Counted from the first letter of the stretch, positions 37,565-46,842 are shown. The stretch: 64,000 nucleotides of DNA from Algoriphagus faecimaris (GCF_900101705.1 NZ_FNAC01000002.1:1-64000), one strand, 5' to 3'. A program made the numbers and translations. Notes: generated from the sequence alone by a model not told the origin.

Positions 37565-37798
37565 CGTCATCGCGAGGCTTAACATTTAGGATTATGCTGA
37601 AAACGAGATGACAATTTCCAGTAGCTTCCGAATTCTGGTCGCCCTGAGCGGAGTCGAAGGATTCTTGACTCCGCTCAGGATGCCCCATTTTAGAATGCCT
37701 AAATAAAATTTGTCATCGGCAACAGATTGAAGCCCGCCTTCCGGAGGGCAGGTAATCTCATTTAAGCAATAGATCGCTTTTCTTCTCTCGCGATGACG
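37565..37798. repeat. 234-bp intergenic repeat element with terminal and internal inverted repeats
   Basis: CGTCATCGCGAG (37565-37576) and CTCGCGATGACG (37787-37798) form perfect 12-bp terminal inverted repeats. Inside, CTGAGCGGAGTC (37644-37655) and GACTCCGCTCAG (37667-37678) form a 12-bp stem, and a palindromic CCGCCTTCCGGAGGGC segment lies near 37741. No coding frame. These motifs recur widely in Bacteroidota intergenic DNA as far as I recall, which suggests a nonautonomous dispersed element. It fills most of the 311-bp gap between the BNR and CPXCG genes. Confidence 0.65.
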
Positions 37799-37850
37799 TT
37801 TTTTATTAGGGTTCCACTCAACTTTTCCCAGACTCACTAGTTTCTACCTC

Positions 37851-38033
37851 ATGTTTGAACATTTCTTCCATTGTCCCCATTGCTTTCAGGAGATATCCAT
37901 GTTGCTTGATCCCTCAGTTTCTCGGCAGGAATACATCGAAGATTGTGAGGTCTGCTGTAATCCCATCGAGCTGAGTGTGGAGTTTGAGGAAGGAGATTTG
38001 GTATATTTTGAGGCAAATTCAATCGAACAATAA
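37851..38033 (+). CDS. CPXCG-motif cysteine-rich protein
   Basis: A 60-residue protein with two zinc-knuckle-like pairs: C-P-H-C near residue 8 and C-E-V-C-C near residue 32, as in the small CPXCG family. It probably binds zinc; no function is established to my knowledge. Its stop overlaps the next ATG (TAATG), so it is coupled to the PNPOx-like gene. Confidence 0.8.
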   Translation: MFEHFFHCPHCFQEISMLLDPSVSRQEYIEDCEVCCNPIELSVEFEEGDLVYFEANSIEQ

Positions 38034-38599
38034 TGCTTTTTCAAGACACAGACACTCTTAAGGAAATCTGGCAAGCGGTTAGGCATGAACTGCATCGCGG
38101 GGCTTTGGATACCAAGCATCCCTTTCATTGGGTGAATCTCGGGACCGTTTCCGGTGAGTTCCCTTCTCTAAGAACTGTGGTGCTGAGAAAAGTCAATGAG
38201 AACCTTCATTTTTTTATCTACACGGACCATCGGTCTGAAAAATGTTCGGATTTGGAGAATAACCCCAACGCTTCGCTTCATTTTTACCATCCCAAAAAGC
38301 AGATCCAAATTCGGGTAAAAGCTCAAGCTAAGTTTCATTTTGAGGGTGAATTGGCAAAAGAAATTTGGAAGACGATCCCAAGCCATCGAAGGTCAGAATA
38401 TACCGGTAATCAAGCTCCAGGGACTTCTATTCTTCATCCTGAAGAAGGCTGGAAAAAAGGAAATTCTTCCGATCATTTTTTCTGTGTTTTGGAATTTTCT
38501 CCTGTAGAAATTGAGGCTTTACAGCTTCGAAGGGAAGGGCATCTTCGGGTCCGGTATTTGAAAAAGACTGAATGGGAAGGGGCTTGGCTCGTACCCTGA
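38033..38599 (+). CDS. Pyridoxamine 5'-phosphate oxidase-like FMN-binding protein
   Basis: A 188-residue split-barrel protein. The pattern P-S-L-R-T-V-V-L-R-K near residue 44, F-I-Y-T-D-H-R-S-E-K and N-P-N-A-S-L-H-F-Y (about 83) match the FMN-binding PNPOx-like family, and the C-terminal R-R-E-G-H-L-R-V-R-Y resembles the PdxH C-terminal end. It could be PdxH-related or a general FMN-dependent reductase; the pyridoxal site cannot be confirmed by eye. Confidence 0.78.
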   Translation: MLFQDTDTLKEIWQAVRHELHRGALDTKHPFHWVNLGTVSGEFPSLRTVVLRKVNENLHFFIYTDHRSEKCSDLENNPNASLHFYHPKKQIQIRVKAQAKFHFEGELAKEIWKTIPSHRRSEYTGNQAPGTSILHPEEGWKKGNSSDHFFCVLEFSPVEIEALQLRREGHLRVRYLKKTEWEGAWLVP

Positions 38600-39658
38600 C
38601 TAGACAAAATTCACGTCCACATTGAAAGGATATTTCATCAAAAACTGAAGTGCTTCCTCTATTTCCAAATCTTCAAAAAGAACCCGGTAAAGATTTTCAG
38701 TAATCGGGGCTCGCAGATCAGCAGTTTCCAAAAATGCCTTGATGATTTTTACCGTATTGATTCCTTCGGCTACTTCTTCCATATCGGCCTGAATTTGCTC
38801 CAGTGTTTCTCCTTTGGCAAGTCGATAGCCCACGGTGAAATTCCGGGAATTTTCCGAATTGCATGTCGCCACTAAATCTCCGATTCCGGCTAGACCAATA
38901 ACAGACTTGACACTACCTCCCAATGCGTTGCTCAGATGGACCATCTCTACCATACCGCGGGAAATCAACAATCCTTTGGCATTTTCGCCCAAACCTAAAC
39001 CGGCTAGTGCTCCGGCGGCTATGGCGATAATATTCTTCAAAACACCGCTAAGCTCCACACCGATAATGTCGGAATTTCCGTAAACCTGAAAGCGATCAGA
39101 GCGAAGCAGTCGCTGTCCTTCCAGAATCACTTCATTGAACTTACTAGCAATTACCGTGGCGGCAGGTTGTCCCTGACTGAGTTCTTTCGAAAGATTAGGT
39201 CCGGCAAGACAGCCGACTCTTACGGCCACCGTTTCCTGCTGAATCACCTCGCTCATCGTCAGTAGCTGGCTTCTTCGTAATTTCTTGACCGTATCCAGGG
39301 TTTGTCCTTGAGGTAGGTTCAGACAAAGGCCCTTAGTCCCATGGATGACGAGGTGATAGGGATGAAGAAAAGGAGCAAAATTCCTAGCTACATCCTGGAA
39401 TCCTGACGAAGGGACCATGAAAAATAAAACCTCACAGGCTTCACATACTTCTTCGGGATCTTGAGTTGCACGAATAGCCGGATTTAAAGGTCTTCCTTGA
39501 GCTTGATGGGCGGAGTTAATTTCTTCTACTACTTCAGCCTTACGGGCATAGACCATTACTTTATTCTTCTCTGCCAGCATATTGGCTATTGCTGCTCCGA
39601 AGCTGCCAATTCCCACTACTCCTATGGTTTTTTCTTTAGAAGATTTTCTCGAGGCCAT
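38600..39658 (-). CDS. gpsA: Glycerol-3-phosphate dehydrogenase [NAD(P)+]
   Basis: Makes sn-glycerol 3-phosphate from dihydroxyacetone phosphate for lipid synthesis. The 352-residue protein has the N-terminal G-V-V-G-I-G-S-F-G-A-A nucleotide loop (13-23) and the middle block V-E-L-S-G-V-L-K-N-I-I-A-I-A-A-G-A with the catalytic Lys, then G-L-A-G-I-G-D-L-V-A-T-C. The start overlaps the end of the upstream acyltransferase gene by 23 bases, so the two genes make and acylate glycerol 3-phosphate. It converges with the PNPOx-like gene with no gap. Confidence 0.95.
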   Translation of the reverse strand: MASRKSSKEKTIGVVGIGSFGAAIANMLAEKNKVMVYARKAEVVEEINSAHQAQGRPLNPAIRATQDPEEVCEACEVLFFMVPSSGFQDVARNFAPFLHPYHLVIHGTKGLCLNLPQGQTLDTVKKLRRSQLLTMSEVIQQETVAVRVGCLAGPNLSKELSQGQPAATVIASKFNEVILEGQRLLRSDRFQVYGNSDIIGVELSGVLKNIIAIAAGALAGLGLGENAKGLLISRGMVEMVHLSNALGGSVKSVIGLAGIGDLVATCNSENSRNFTVGYRLAKGETLEQIQADMEEVAEGINTVKIIKAFLETADLRAPITENLYRVLFEDLEIEEALQFLMKYPFNVDVNFV

Positions 39659-41366
39659 ATCCGTGAAGTCTGTTGTGGTAAAAATAAAGTAAGCTTATAT
39701 CCTCTGTGACAATATCCCCCTCTGAATTGCGAAGTAGGGGGCGCTTGGCATGGTACATGCCCACATTGTCCAAGCCATGAGCAATAATCTCATCCATGCT
39801 TCGCTTCATATGTGGGGCAATTTTGATTAGTTCCTCCGCACGTAGCTCCAAAATCCTATCGTAAACCTGGTGACATGCTGATTTAAATTCTTCAAATGAA
39901 AGTACAATTTCCTCCTCCGGAAGACGAATCAGATCGAAGAGGTCCATTTTCTGATTTTTGGACTGTATAAGTTGAAATGCAGTGAAAGCGACCAAATGAC
40001 TGCTGAATACTCGATTGATCTTGTGAAATTCTTCTACAATCCGCTTCCCCAGCATATGGGTATATTCCTCTTCACGCTGTTGATCTACAGTGATTTTTCC
40101 CTCAGAGATGAAGTAATCTCTCGTGTCAATCACTCGGCCATGCTTATCGAGACTTTTTCCCTCTGCATCTACATAATTTCCCAATACATCCATGGCTTTA
40201 CCGACGGATACGGAAATATCTGATCCCTTGGTAAAAAACTTGAAAAGGAATTTGGAGATTTTATAGGAGGTCGAAAACTCATCGTTTTCTTTATAATATC
40301 GTTCTTGGCCGGTGATACTAAGATGGTCTCTGATCAGACTTGGCGCCTCCAAAACAAAATGATAATTGATGGTCACAGGCACGATAAAGATCTTGCCGGA
40401 GGTCTCGTTTAGCTCATTTTCATAGTTGGCTCGCTGGGCTTCGATAGCGGTACTAAGCAGCCCAAGTTTGAGTTTGGACTCGATCATTCCACTGCGGCTT
40501 CTCGTGCCTCCAGGGAAAAATAAGGAATGGCAGCCAAATTGTATGGCCTCTTTAGAATAAGTCTTGAGAGTCTCCAGGTACATCAAGTTTTTCTTGCGAC
40601 GGTCCACTTTATAGGCACCTAGAGCATTCATGAAATAAGCGAAGATCGAAATATTAAACAGGTTCAAACCAGCTCCATAGATGAAAGGAGGAAGGCCTAA
40701 AACTGAAATAATCCAACCGATCAGGATACTGTCAAGATTAGAAAAATGGGTCGGAACCATGACCACAGTTCCTTTGGTTGCCAAATCTCTCAGCTGATCG
40801 GTTTCTCCGGTAATTTGGATTTTATCCTGCAGGGTAAACTGATTGCTGAAAATCGAGCGGAAACCTTTGACACGCGCGGCATTGAGTAATCGCGAGAAGC
40901 CAAATGTGACGACGCTTCGGGTAAATTTATAATGCTGATGTTTGAAATTACTCGCGATTTCTTCTGAGTATCGGGAAGTGATTTTCTCTAAGATATCTTG
41001 GTATGCTTGAAGCTTTGAGCTCTTGCTCAGCTTAGAGTCAGAGTTGACTTGCAAAAGTGAAGCCTTTACCTTTCCCCAAAACTCCTGCTCATCATCCGGG
41101 TCTACCGCCCATGGATTTTGTTTGATGCGGAGTTTTTCCCGATAGAGAGAAGTTTCAAGCTCTTCTTTCAGCAGGTCAGGATTGTTCCCCACTAGATCTA
41201 AAATACGATCTTGCGATCTTTCGGATACTTGCTTGATAAACTCTTTCCGCTCCCGCGCCAATTTCACGACAGGCCATTCGTTTTTGCTGGGCAAAATCGG
41301 TTCGTATCGATGTTTGATGTATTTCTCCTCCAAAGTGCGTCTGTGCTTATCAAAAATTATTCGCAA
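39636..41366 (-). CDS. Glycerol-3-phosphate / 1-acyl-glycerol-3-phosphate acyltransferase (PlsB-like)
   Basis: A 576-residue acyltransferase. The H-x-x-x-x-D motif is P-T-H-F-S-N-L-D-S near residue 210, with F-F-P-G-G-T-R-S-R-S-G as the acyl-acceptor block near 290. The size and flanking helical regions resemble PlsB/GPAT-type enzymes and not the short PlsC type. Overlap with gpsA, which makes its substrate, supports a glycerol-3-phosphate acylation role in phospholipid synthesis. No clear membrane helix is present beyond a hydrophobic stretch near residue 230. Confidence 0.85.
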   Translation of the reverse strand: MRIIFDKHRRTLEEKYIKHRYEPILPSKNEWPVVKLARERKEFIKQVSERSQDRILDLVGNNPDLLKEELETSLYREKLRIKQNPWAVDPDDEQEFWGKVKASLLQVNSDSKLSKSSKLQAYQDILEKITSRYSEEIASNFKHQHYKFTRSVVTFGFSRLLNAARVKGFRSIFSNQFTLQDKIQITGETDQLRDLATKGTVVMVPTHFSNLDSILIGWIISVLGLPPFIYGAGLNLFNISIFAYFMNALGAYKVDRRKKNLMYLETLKTYSKEAIQFGCHSLFFPGGTRSRSGMIESKLKLGLLSTAIEAQRANYENELNETSGKIFIVPVTINYHFVLEAPSLIRDHLSITGQERYYKENDEFSTSYKISKFLFKFFTKGSDISVSVGKAMDVLGNYVDAEGKSLDKHGRVIDTRDYFISEGKITVDQQREEEYTHMLGKRIVEEFHKINRVFSSHLVAFTAFQLIQSKNQKMDLFDLIRLPEEEIVLSFEEFKSACHQVYDRILELRAEELIKIAPHMKRSMDEIIAHGLDNVGMYHAKRPLLRNSEGDIVTEDISLLYFYHNRLHGYGLEKIF

Positions 41367-41398
41367 AGATAATGAAATAGAATTTGCGGTGGTAAGGC

Positions 41399-41899
41399 TT
41401 AAGAATAAGTACTTGCTCGTTTGGCTTTGCTACGGACGAAGAACGCGACTATTAAGGTAGTAATCACTCCCATCAAAATCGCACCAGTTAACGATTGAAT
41501 CATATAGCTCTGTAAATTAAAATAGGATTCCGCGTCTTCAATCGTCATTTGACCCGTTTCGACTGCATGTTGGATGACATTGGTAAAATAGTCAGGTGTC
41601 ACCCATTGACTAATGATGTACTGAGTGAGTGGGCTTAAAACAGCAATGAAGAGCGTTATCCACAGGCCAGAAAGTATTCCCTGCTTGTAGCTAATGACTC
41701 CTTGAAGGTCGTTTTTCTTTTTGTCCATCAAGGCTAACACATAAACCGCTATGGCAGGTATAGCAAAAAAATTGGTCAATGTGGCGTGATCAGCGATGTT
41801 TTCGTCATGCCAGCCTAAAGACTTTTCGGCAAACATCCAGGCAATCATTACAAGAGAAAATAAGATTGCCCATTTGATTTCAGTTTTAAGTTTATTCAT
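41399..41899 (-). CDS. DUF4199 family membrane protein
   Basis: A 166-residue protein with four hydrophobic segments in the DUF4199 arrangement: two close to the N-terminus (I-L-F-S-L-V-M-I-A-W-M-F-A-E, then F-F-A-I-P-A-I-A-V-Y-V-L), one after the I-S-Y-K-Q-G block and one at the C-terminus (L-T-G-A-I-L-M-G-V-I-T-T-L). Function unknown. The frame is open to 41956, but M-N-K-L-K at 41899 precedes the first helix directly and is chosen. Confidence 0.8.
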   Translation of the reverse strand: MNKLKTEIKWAILFSLVMIAWMFAEKSLGWHDENIADHATLTNFFAIPAIAVYVLALMDKKKNDLQGVISYKQGILSGLWITLFIAVLSPLTQYIISQWVTPDYFTNVIQHAVETGQMTIEDAESYFNLQSYMIQSLTGAILMGVITTLIVAFFVRSKAKRASTYS

Positions 41900-42038
41900 A
41901 GTTAGGGTTGATTTTGGGGTTGAGAAACAAATTAAGAAATTTTCGAAACGTTTCAATCGTTTGGATGTTTCTTTGGTATGCTCTCATATTCCCTTGTCCA
42001 TGAAGGAAAGGGTATTATTTTTACGCCATCAAATCCGG

Positions 42039-43013
42039 ATGAAACCAGACCTCAAGCAAATACAAAAACCTATTGAAACCGAAATGCTCGTATTTGAGCA
42101 GAAATTTCGGGATTTCATGAAGAGTAGGGTGAAACTGCTCGATCACATCACCAATTACATCGTCAAACGCAAAGGCAAGCAAATGCGACCCATGTTTGTG
42201 TTTTTGACAGCAGGTGTCTGTGGCCAGGTCAATGACTCTACCCATCGAGGTGCGGCATTAATTGAGCTGCTTCATACAGCTACTTTGGTGCATGATGATG
42301 TGGTGGATGATGCCAATTATCGCCGGGGATTTTTTTCGGTCAATGCCCTTTGGAAAAATAAAATTGCAGTTTTAGTAGGGGATTACTTGCTCTCGAGAGG
42401 TTTGTTGCTTTCGGTGGACAATGGAGATTTTAACCTGCTTCAGATTGTGTCTAATGCCGTAAAAGAAATGTCAGAAGGGGAGCTTTTGCAGATCGCCAAA
42501 GCTCGTAAACTGGATATCACCGAGGACGTGTATTATACGATCATTCGCCAAAAAACAGCCAGTTTGATAGCCTCCTGCTGTGCTGTGGGAGCGGCTAGCG
42601 TAGGTTCTGATCTGGAGATGGTGAGTCGGATGCGAGAGTTTGGAGAAAAGGTAGGAATGGCTTTCCAGATCAAAGACGATTTGTTTGACTTCGGAGAAGA
42701 CGAGATCGGAAAGCCCGTCGGCATAGATATCAAAGAGAAAAAAATGACACTTCCTTTGATTTTTGCATTGACAAAAGCCAGCTGGATGGAGAAAAAACGG
42801 ATTATTCATTTGATCCGGAATCGCTCTGAAGATAAAAAAGCCGTCAATGAGGTCATCCAGTTTGTCAAACAAAGTGGGGGCTTGGAATATGCCAAAGAAA
42901 AAATGAATGATTTTTACCAGGAAGCCTTAGTGATACTTGGCGGATTCCCAGAGTCGGAATACAAAACTTCCTTAAAAGACTTGGTTAGTTATACCATTGA
43001 AAGAAAAAAATAA
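42039..43013 (+). CDS. Polyprenyl diphosphate synthase (trans-type)
   Basis: A 324-residue head-to-tail prenyltransferase. The first aspartate-rich motif is L-V-H-D-D-V-V-D-D near residue 83 (D-D-x-x-D) and the second F-Q-I-K-D-D-L-F-D-F near 210. Such enzymes make the octa- or heptaprenyl chain of menaquinone. The frame continues far upstream into the region antisense to the DUF4199 gene; the ATG at 42039 starts the conserved M-K-P-D-L-K-x-I-Q-K-P-I-E segment. An ATG at 42000 is a less likely alternative. Confidence 0.92.
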   Translation: MKPDLKQIQKPIETEMLVFEQKFRDFMKSRVKLLDHITNYIVKRKGKQMRPMFVFLTAGVCGQVNDSTHRGAALIELLHTATLVHDDVVDDANYRRGFFSVNALWKNKIAVLVGDYLLSRGLLLSVDNGDFNLLQIVSNAVKEMSEGELLQIAKARKLDITEDVYYTIIRQKTASLIASCCAVGAASVGSDLEMVSRMREFGEKVGMAFQIKDDLFDFGEDEIGKPVGIDIKEKKMTLPLIFALTKASWMEKKRIIHLIRNRSEDKKAVNEVIQFVKQSGGLEYAKEKMNDFYQEALVILGGFPESEYKTSLKDLVSYTIERKK

Positions 43014-43041
43014 AACGACTGTTCAAAAGCTGTTTTTTTAA

Positions 43042-43120
43042 TTTGACCAAGCGTAGTCAAAGCCCGATTTAATCCAGTAAAACATTTCGACTACTCTCTT
43101 TAAGTAGCGTAGTCGAAATG
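43042..43120. repeat. two adjacent hairpins sharing GCGTAGTC
   Basis: TTTGAC...GTCAAA (43042-43047 with 43056-43061) and CATTTCGACTAC...GTAGTCGAAATG (43083-43094 with 43109-43120) are perfect inverted repeats, and each contains GCGTAGTC near its right arm. They lie between two converging genes and may be a REP-like element as well as a bidirectional stop signal. Confidence 0.5.
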
Positions 43121-43153
43121 TATTAAACTTGAAGTGGAGAAAACTTTTTTTAA

Positions 43154-44233
43154 TTAGTTGACAGGTTGTATCGTTTGGATTTTCCCGTCAGGTAAATGAG
43201 TCAATTCAGCCATTTTGATATTTCGAAGTGGGGTTACGCCAGACAATTCGGTATCGTGATAAAACAGATACCATTTCCCCTCAAATTCGGCAATAGAATG
43301 ATGATTGGTCCAGCCCTCTACAGGTTCCAAAACATTGCCTTGGTAGGTGAAAGGTCCGTAGGGACTATCTCCTATTGCGTAGGCGATAAAATGGGTATCT
43401 CCCGTGGAATAGGATAGGTAATACTTGTCCCCGTATTTGTGCATCCAAGCTGCTTCAAAAAACCTTTTGGCATTATCTCCCGCTGTGATGGGGTTTCCTT
43501 CATCATCCAAAATCAATATTTCTTTAGGTTGCTCTGCCAATTCGGTCATCGATCCATCCAACTTGGCGATGTAGGGCATCAAGGCCTTTTCCTCATCAGC
43601 AGGAATGCCATCAGTTGGTCCCTTTCTTCCCTCCACCAATTTTTGATCCTCGTACCATTGAAGTTGCCCTCCCCAGATTCCTCCAAAAAGCAAGAAATAG
43701 TCCTCGCCTTCCTGATAAACTGCCGGATCCATACTGAATGTCCCTGCTATAGGCTCGGGCTCGGCAGTGAAAGGTCCTTCTGGGCGATCGGAAATGGCTA
43801 CTCCTATTTTGAAAATATCTTCCTTGTCTTTGGCGGGAAAGTAGAGGTAGTATTTTCCGTCCTTCTCTGCTGCATCAGGCGCCCAAAGCTGCCGGCTTGC
43901 CCAAGGAACGTCCTCAAGCTTTAGCGCGACACCATGATCAGTAACTTCCCCGCCCGGCTGCTCCATGGAGAATACATGGTAATCCTTCATGTCGAAATGC
44001 GAACCCATATCGTCCTCTTCTACCTCCGTCTCGATATCGTGTGAGGGATAGATGTAGATTTTACCCTCAAAAACATGAGCCGAAGGGTCTGCCGTATAGA
44101 TATGCTCTACCAGTGGTGAATGGGCAAATTTAGATTGAGCGGACTCAGCGTCGCCTGCTTCAGAAGATTTTTGAGGCTGTGAACAGGCTGTCACCAAGAA
44201 TAGCACTCCGAGGAAAGGAATTGAAATTTTCAT
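43154..44233 (-). CDS. Glycoside hydrolase family 43-like lipoprotein
   Basis: A 359-residue lipoprotein (lipobox V-T-A-C, Cys17). The five-bladed propeller of GH43 is suggested by A-D-P-S-A-H-V-F-E-G-K-I-Y-I-Y (first acidic residue), W-A-P-D-A-A-E-K-D-G-K-Y-Y-L-Y, S-M-D-P-A-V-Y (middle Asp), and F-F-E-A-A-W-M-H-K (the acid Glu). All three catalytic positions appear to be present. GH43 enzymes cleave arabinan, xylan or related side chains; the specific target is not visible. No susCD pair is adjacent. An AATTCGATCGAATT palindrome lies 59 bp upstream. Confidence 0.88.
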   Translation of the reverse strand: MKISIPFLGVLFLVTACSQPQKSSEAGDAESAQSKFAHSPLVEHIYTADPSAHVFEGKIYIYPSHDIETEVEEDDMGSHFDMKDYHVFSMEQPGGEVTDHGVALKLEDVPWASRQLWAPDAAEKDGKYYLYFPAKDKEDIFKIGVAISDRPEGPFTAEPEPIAGTFSMDPAVYQEGEDYFLLFGGIWGGQLQWYEDQKLVEGRKGPTDGIPADEEKALMPYIAKLDGSMTELAEQPKEILILDDEGNPITAGDNAKRFFEAAWMHKYGDKYYLSYSTGDTHFIAYAIGDSPYGPFTYQGNVLEPVEGWTNHHSIAEFEGKWYLFYHDTELSGVTPLRNIKMAELTHLPDGKIQTIQPVN

Positions 44234-44605
44234 GGTTTAGTAAGGTTTGAGTTGAATACTAAAATAAGGAAGAGATTGAGAGTTTTCTAAAAATTCGATC
44301 GAATTGGGGGGTTCTAAATGAAAATGCACGTCTTTTTATTTAAATAAAACAATACATGTGATGAAATCCATATGAATAAAATCATCATTTAACACATAGG
44401 GCAATACTCAGATATATCGTAGTTAATCGTCAAAGATTACCCATCCGACCGGAGTTTTCCGAGCGGGCATGTGACTTTTGAAAATCAATTATAGACACGT
44501 GAAAAAACAGAGTTTTCAGGCAAGCCAAATCCCTGTTTTTGAGCCTTGGGCTTTAGGTTGAATAAAAACGGATAATATCAAATGATGCTATCACTGATAG
44601 ATATA
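44234..44605. other. 372-bp intergenic region between thrC and the GH43 gene
   Basis: No gene seen. AATTCGATCGAATT (44292-44305), a perfect 14-bp palindrome, lies upstream of the GH43 start and may be an operator. AAAAACAG (44503-44510) and CTGTTTTT (44533-44540) could form the thr operon terminator, but with a long loop and a weak stem. Confidence 0.4.
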
Positions 44606-45904
44606 TCAATCCAACCCTTCCAAAAATCCTTTAAATTCTGCAAAATTTTTCCCCATCTGAATTACTTTTTTTTCTCCATCTAGAAATGCAGCCAATCGCT
44701 CCGGTAAGACCAATTTTTTACCCAAAGCATCTTCTACGACATCTCGGAATTTACCCGGATGGGCAGTTTCTAGGAATACTCCAATGTAGTCAGGATGTTC
44801 GTCCATAAAATCTTTGAGACCTAAATATCCCACTGCCCCGTGCGGGTCAAGCGTGTAGCTCTTGAGCTGAATAGCCTGAATGGCCTCAATAGTTTGGCGA
44901 TCGCTGTAGTAGTAACCTTTGACTTTTTCCCGGAATTGCTCTTCGTTTTTTTCATAGAGGGCCTGAAGTCTAGGGAAGTTACTTGGGTTGCCTACATCCA
45001 TGGAGTTGGAGACAGTTGCGATGGAGGGTTGTGCATGAAAAGGCAAGCCCTGCAAATAGTTTGGTACCACTTTATTTACATTGGTAGCTGCTACAAAATG
45101 ATCGATTGGCAAACCCATTCGAGAAGCCAAAATTCCTGCACCTAAATTTCCAAAATTCCCGCTTGGGACGGAAAAAACCACTTTTTTGCTGCCTTTCGGT
45201 ATTCGGGAATAGGCATAAAAATAATAGAGACACTGCGGGACCCAGCGGGCAATATTGATGGAATTGGCAGAAGTCAATAGGAGATGCTGATTCAATTTTT
45301 GGTCTGAAAAAGCTTGCTTGACCAGCGTTTGGCAGTCATCAAAAACTCCATCCACTTCCAAAGAGGTAATATTTTGTCCTAAGGTAGTAAATTGCTTTTC
45401 CTGAAGTTTACTGACTTTTCCTTTGGGAAAAAGAATGATTACCTCGACCCCTTCCACTCCCAAAAAACCGTTGGCCACTGCGCTCCCAGTATCTCCGGAG
45501 GTAGCAACCAATACCCTCAGTGTCCTTGATTTTTCCTTCACTAACATACTCATTAGTTTGGAGCAGAATCGCGCTCCAAAATCCTTAAATGCAAGGGTAG
45601 GACCATGAAAAAGTTCCAGAGAAAACACATCCTCTTCTACTTGGATCAGCGGTGCATCAAAACTTAGTGTGTGATCTACCAATTCTTTGATTTGCTGCTT
45701 GCTCAGGTCCTCGGCAAACAATGCTCCGATCACTTCATATCCGATTTCACGGAAAGTCATTTCAGGCATCTTGTCGATCAATTCCTTAGGTAAAATAGGG
45801 ATCTGCTGAGGCATGTAAAGCCCATTATCAGGCGCCAGTCCTTTGATGACCGCTTCCGAGAGCGAAGCGAGATGGTAGGGGTTATTTGTGCTATAATACT
45901 TCAT
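44606..45904 (-). CDS. thrC: Threonine synthase
   Basis: PLP enzyme that converts O-phosphohomoserine to threonine; 432 residues, the length of the long bacterial type. The PLP Lys lies in G-P-T-L-A-F-K-D-F-G-A-R-F near residue 110, the T-S-G-D-T-G-S-A-V-A block near 138 binds phosphate, and P-S-G-N-F-G-N-L-G-A-G near 245 is also typical. Last gene of thrA-thrB-thrC, 11 bp after thrB. Confidence 0.97.
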   Translation of the reverse strand: MKYYSTNNPYHLASLSEAVIKGLAPDNGLYMPQQIPILPKELIDKMPEMTFREIGYEVIGALFAEDLSKQQIKELVDHTLSFDAPLIQVEEDVFSLELFHGPTLAFKDFGARFCSKLMSMLVKEKSRTLRVLVATSGDTGSAVANGFLGVEGVEVIILFPKGKVSKLQEKQFTTLGQNITSLEVDGVFDDCQTLVKQAFSDQKLNQHLLLTSANSINIARWVPQCLYYFYAYSRIPKGSKKVVFSVPSGNFGNLGAGILASRMGLPIDHFVAATNVNKVVPNYLQGLPFHAQPSIATVSNSMDVGNPSNFPRLQALYEKNEEQFREKVKGYYYSDRQTIEAIQAIQLKSYTLDPHGAVGYLGLKDFMDEHPDYIGVFLETAHPGKFRDVVEDALGKKLVLPERLAAFLDGEKKVIQMGKNFAEFKGFLEGLD

Positions 45905-45915
45905 TTTCTTTCTCC

Positions 45916-46842
45916 TTAAAGAATATAAGCGCCTCGGGTATTGATGGCTGAGTGGTATGCATCCACCTCTAGCCCTATCGACCGATAAACCTGCTGAGCG
46001 GCCTCGATGATATCTGAGATTTTTTCATTTCCTTCACAGAGGGCAAAAAGAGTAGGCCCTGAACCTGAAATGCCCATGCCCATTGCACCTGCAGATTTAA
46101 TGGCTTCTCTCACTTCATAAAACCCAGGAATCAAAACCGCCCTGTAAGGCTCGGCAATCACATCGCGTAAGGATCTTGAGATGAGTTGAAAGTCAGCTTG
46201 AAAAAGGCCCGCGATAAGTCCTGCCACATTTCCCGATTGGATGGTAGCATGCTTTAGTGGGATCTGATCTCTTAAGACGGAACGGGAATCTGATGTATTC
46301 AATTCATAATGAGGATGAAGCAGTACACAGTGTAAGCCATCGGGCACGGGAAGCTTGATGATATCCAAGGGATGGTAATCTCTGATCAATACAAATCCGC
46401 CCAAAAGACTGGGGCCTACATTGTCTGCATGTCCTGCACCACAGGCTGCTTTCTCGGCAGCAATCGCAAAAGGAAGTAAATCGTTTTTTTGGAAGGGATT
46501 TCCGAGTAGTTCATTGGCCGCGACTAGAGCAGCTACTGCACTGGCTGCGCTGGAGCCCATTCCCGAGCCTAGAGGAAGCCCTTTCTCCAATCGAATTTCA
46601 ATTCCCGGATTGACTCCTAGCTCATCAAGCATGGCCTGAATAGCTACTGAGCAAGTATTTTTATGACTTTCATAGGGCAATTTGCCTCCATCTCCTTTGA
46701 TGGAAAGCACTTCTAAGCCTGGTTTTTCCCGCTCAGAAAGGGTTACTGTATCACCCATTTGATCAATGGCAAAACCGAGAATATCAAAACCACAGGAAAC
46801 ATTTGCCACAGTGGCTGGTGCAAAAGCTTTGGTAGATTTCAT
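45916..46842 (-). CDS. thrB: Homoserine kinase
   Basis: GHMP-family kinase, 308 residues. The ATP loop is P-L-G-S-G-M-G-S-S-A-A-S near residue 90 and G-M-G-I-S-G-S-G-P-T-L-F near 255 is the third GHMP motif. The second gene of the thr operon; 91 bp separate it from thrA, a gap with a small ATTCAT/ATGAAT hairpin but no T run. Confidence 0.96.
   Translation of the reverse strand: MKSTKAFAPATVANVSCGFDILGFAIDQMGDTVTLSEREKPGLEVLSIKGDGGKLPYESHKNTCSVAIQAMLDELGVNPGIEIRLEKGLPLGSGMGSSAASAVAALVAANELLGNPFQKNDLLPFAIAAEKAACGAGHADNVGPSLLGGFVLIRDYHPLDIIKLPVPDGLHCVLLHPHYELNTSDSRSVLRDQIPLKHATIQSGNVAGLIAGLFQADFQLISRSLRDVIAEPYRAVLIPGFYEVREAIKSAGAMGMGISGSGPTLFALCEGNEKISDIIEAAQQVYRSIGLEVDAYHSAINTRGAYIL

Noticed and set aside
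41796..42038. 81-residue N-terminal extension of the polyprenyl synthase
   Set aside because: Antisense to the DUF4199 gene and not part of the enzyme family; the start at 42039 gives the usual length.
43439..43924. 161-residue frame antisense to the GH43 gene
   Set aside because: Inside a conserved gene and without recognisable features.
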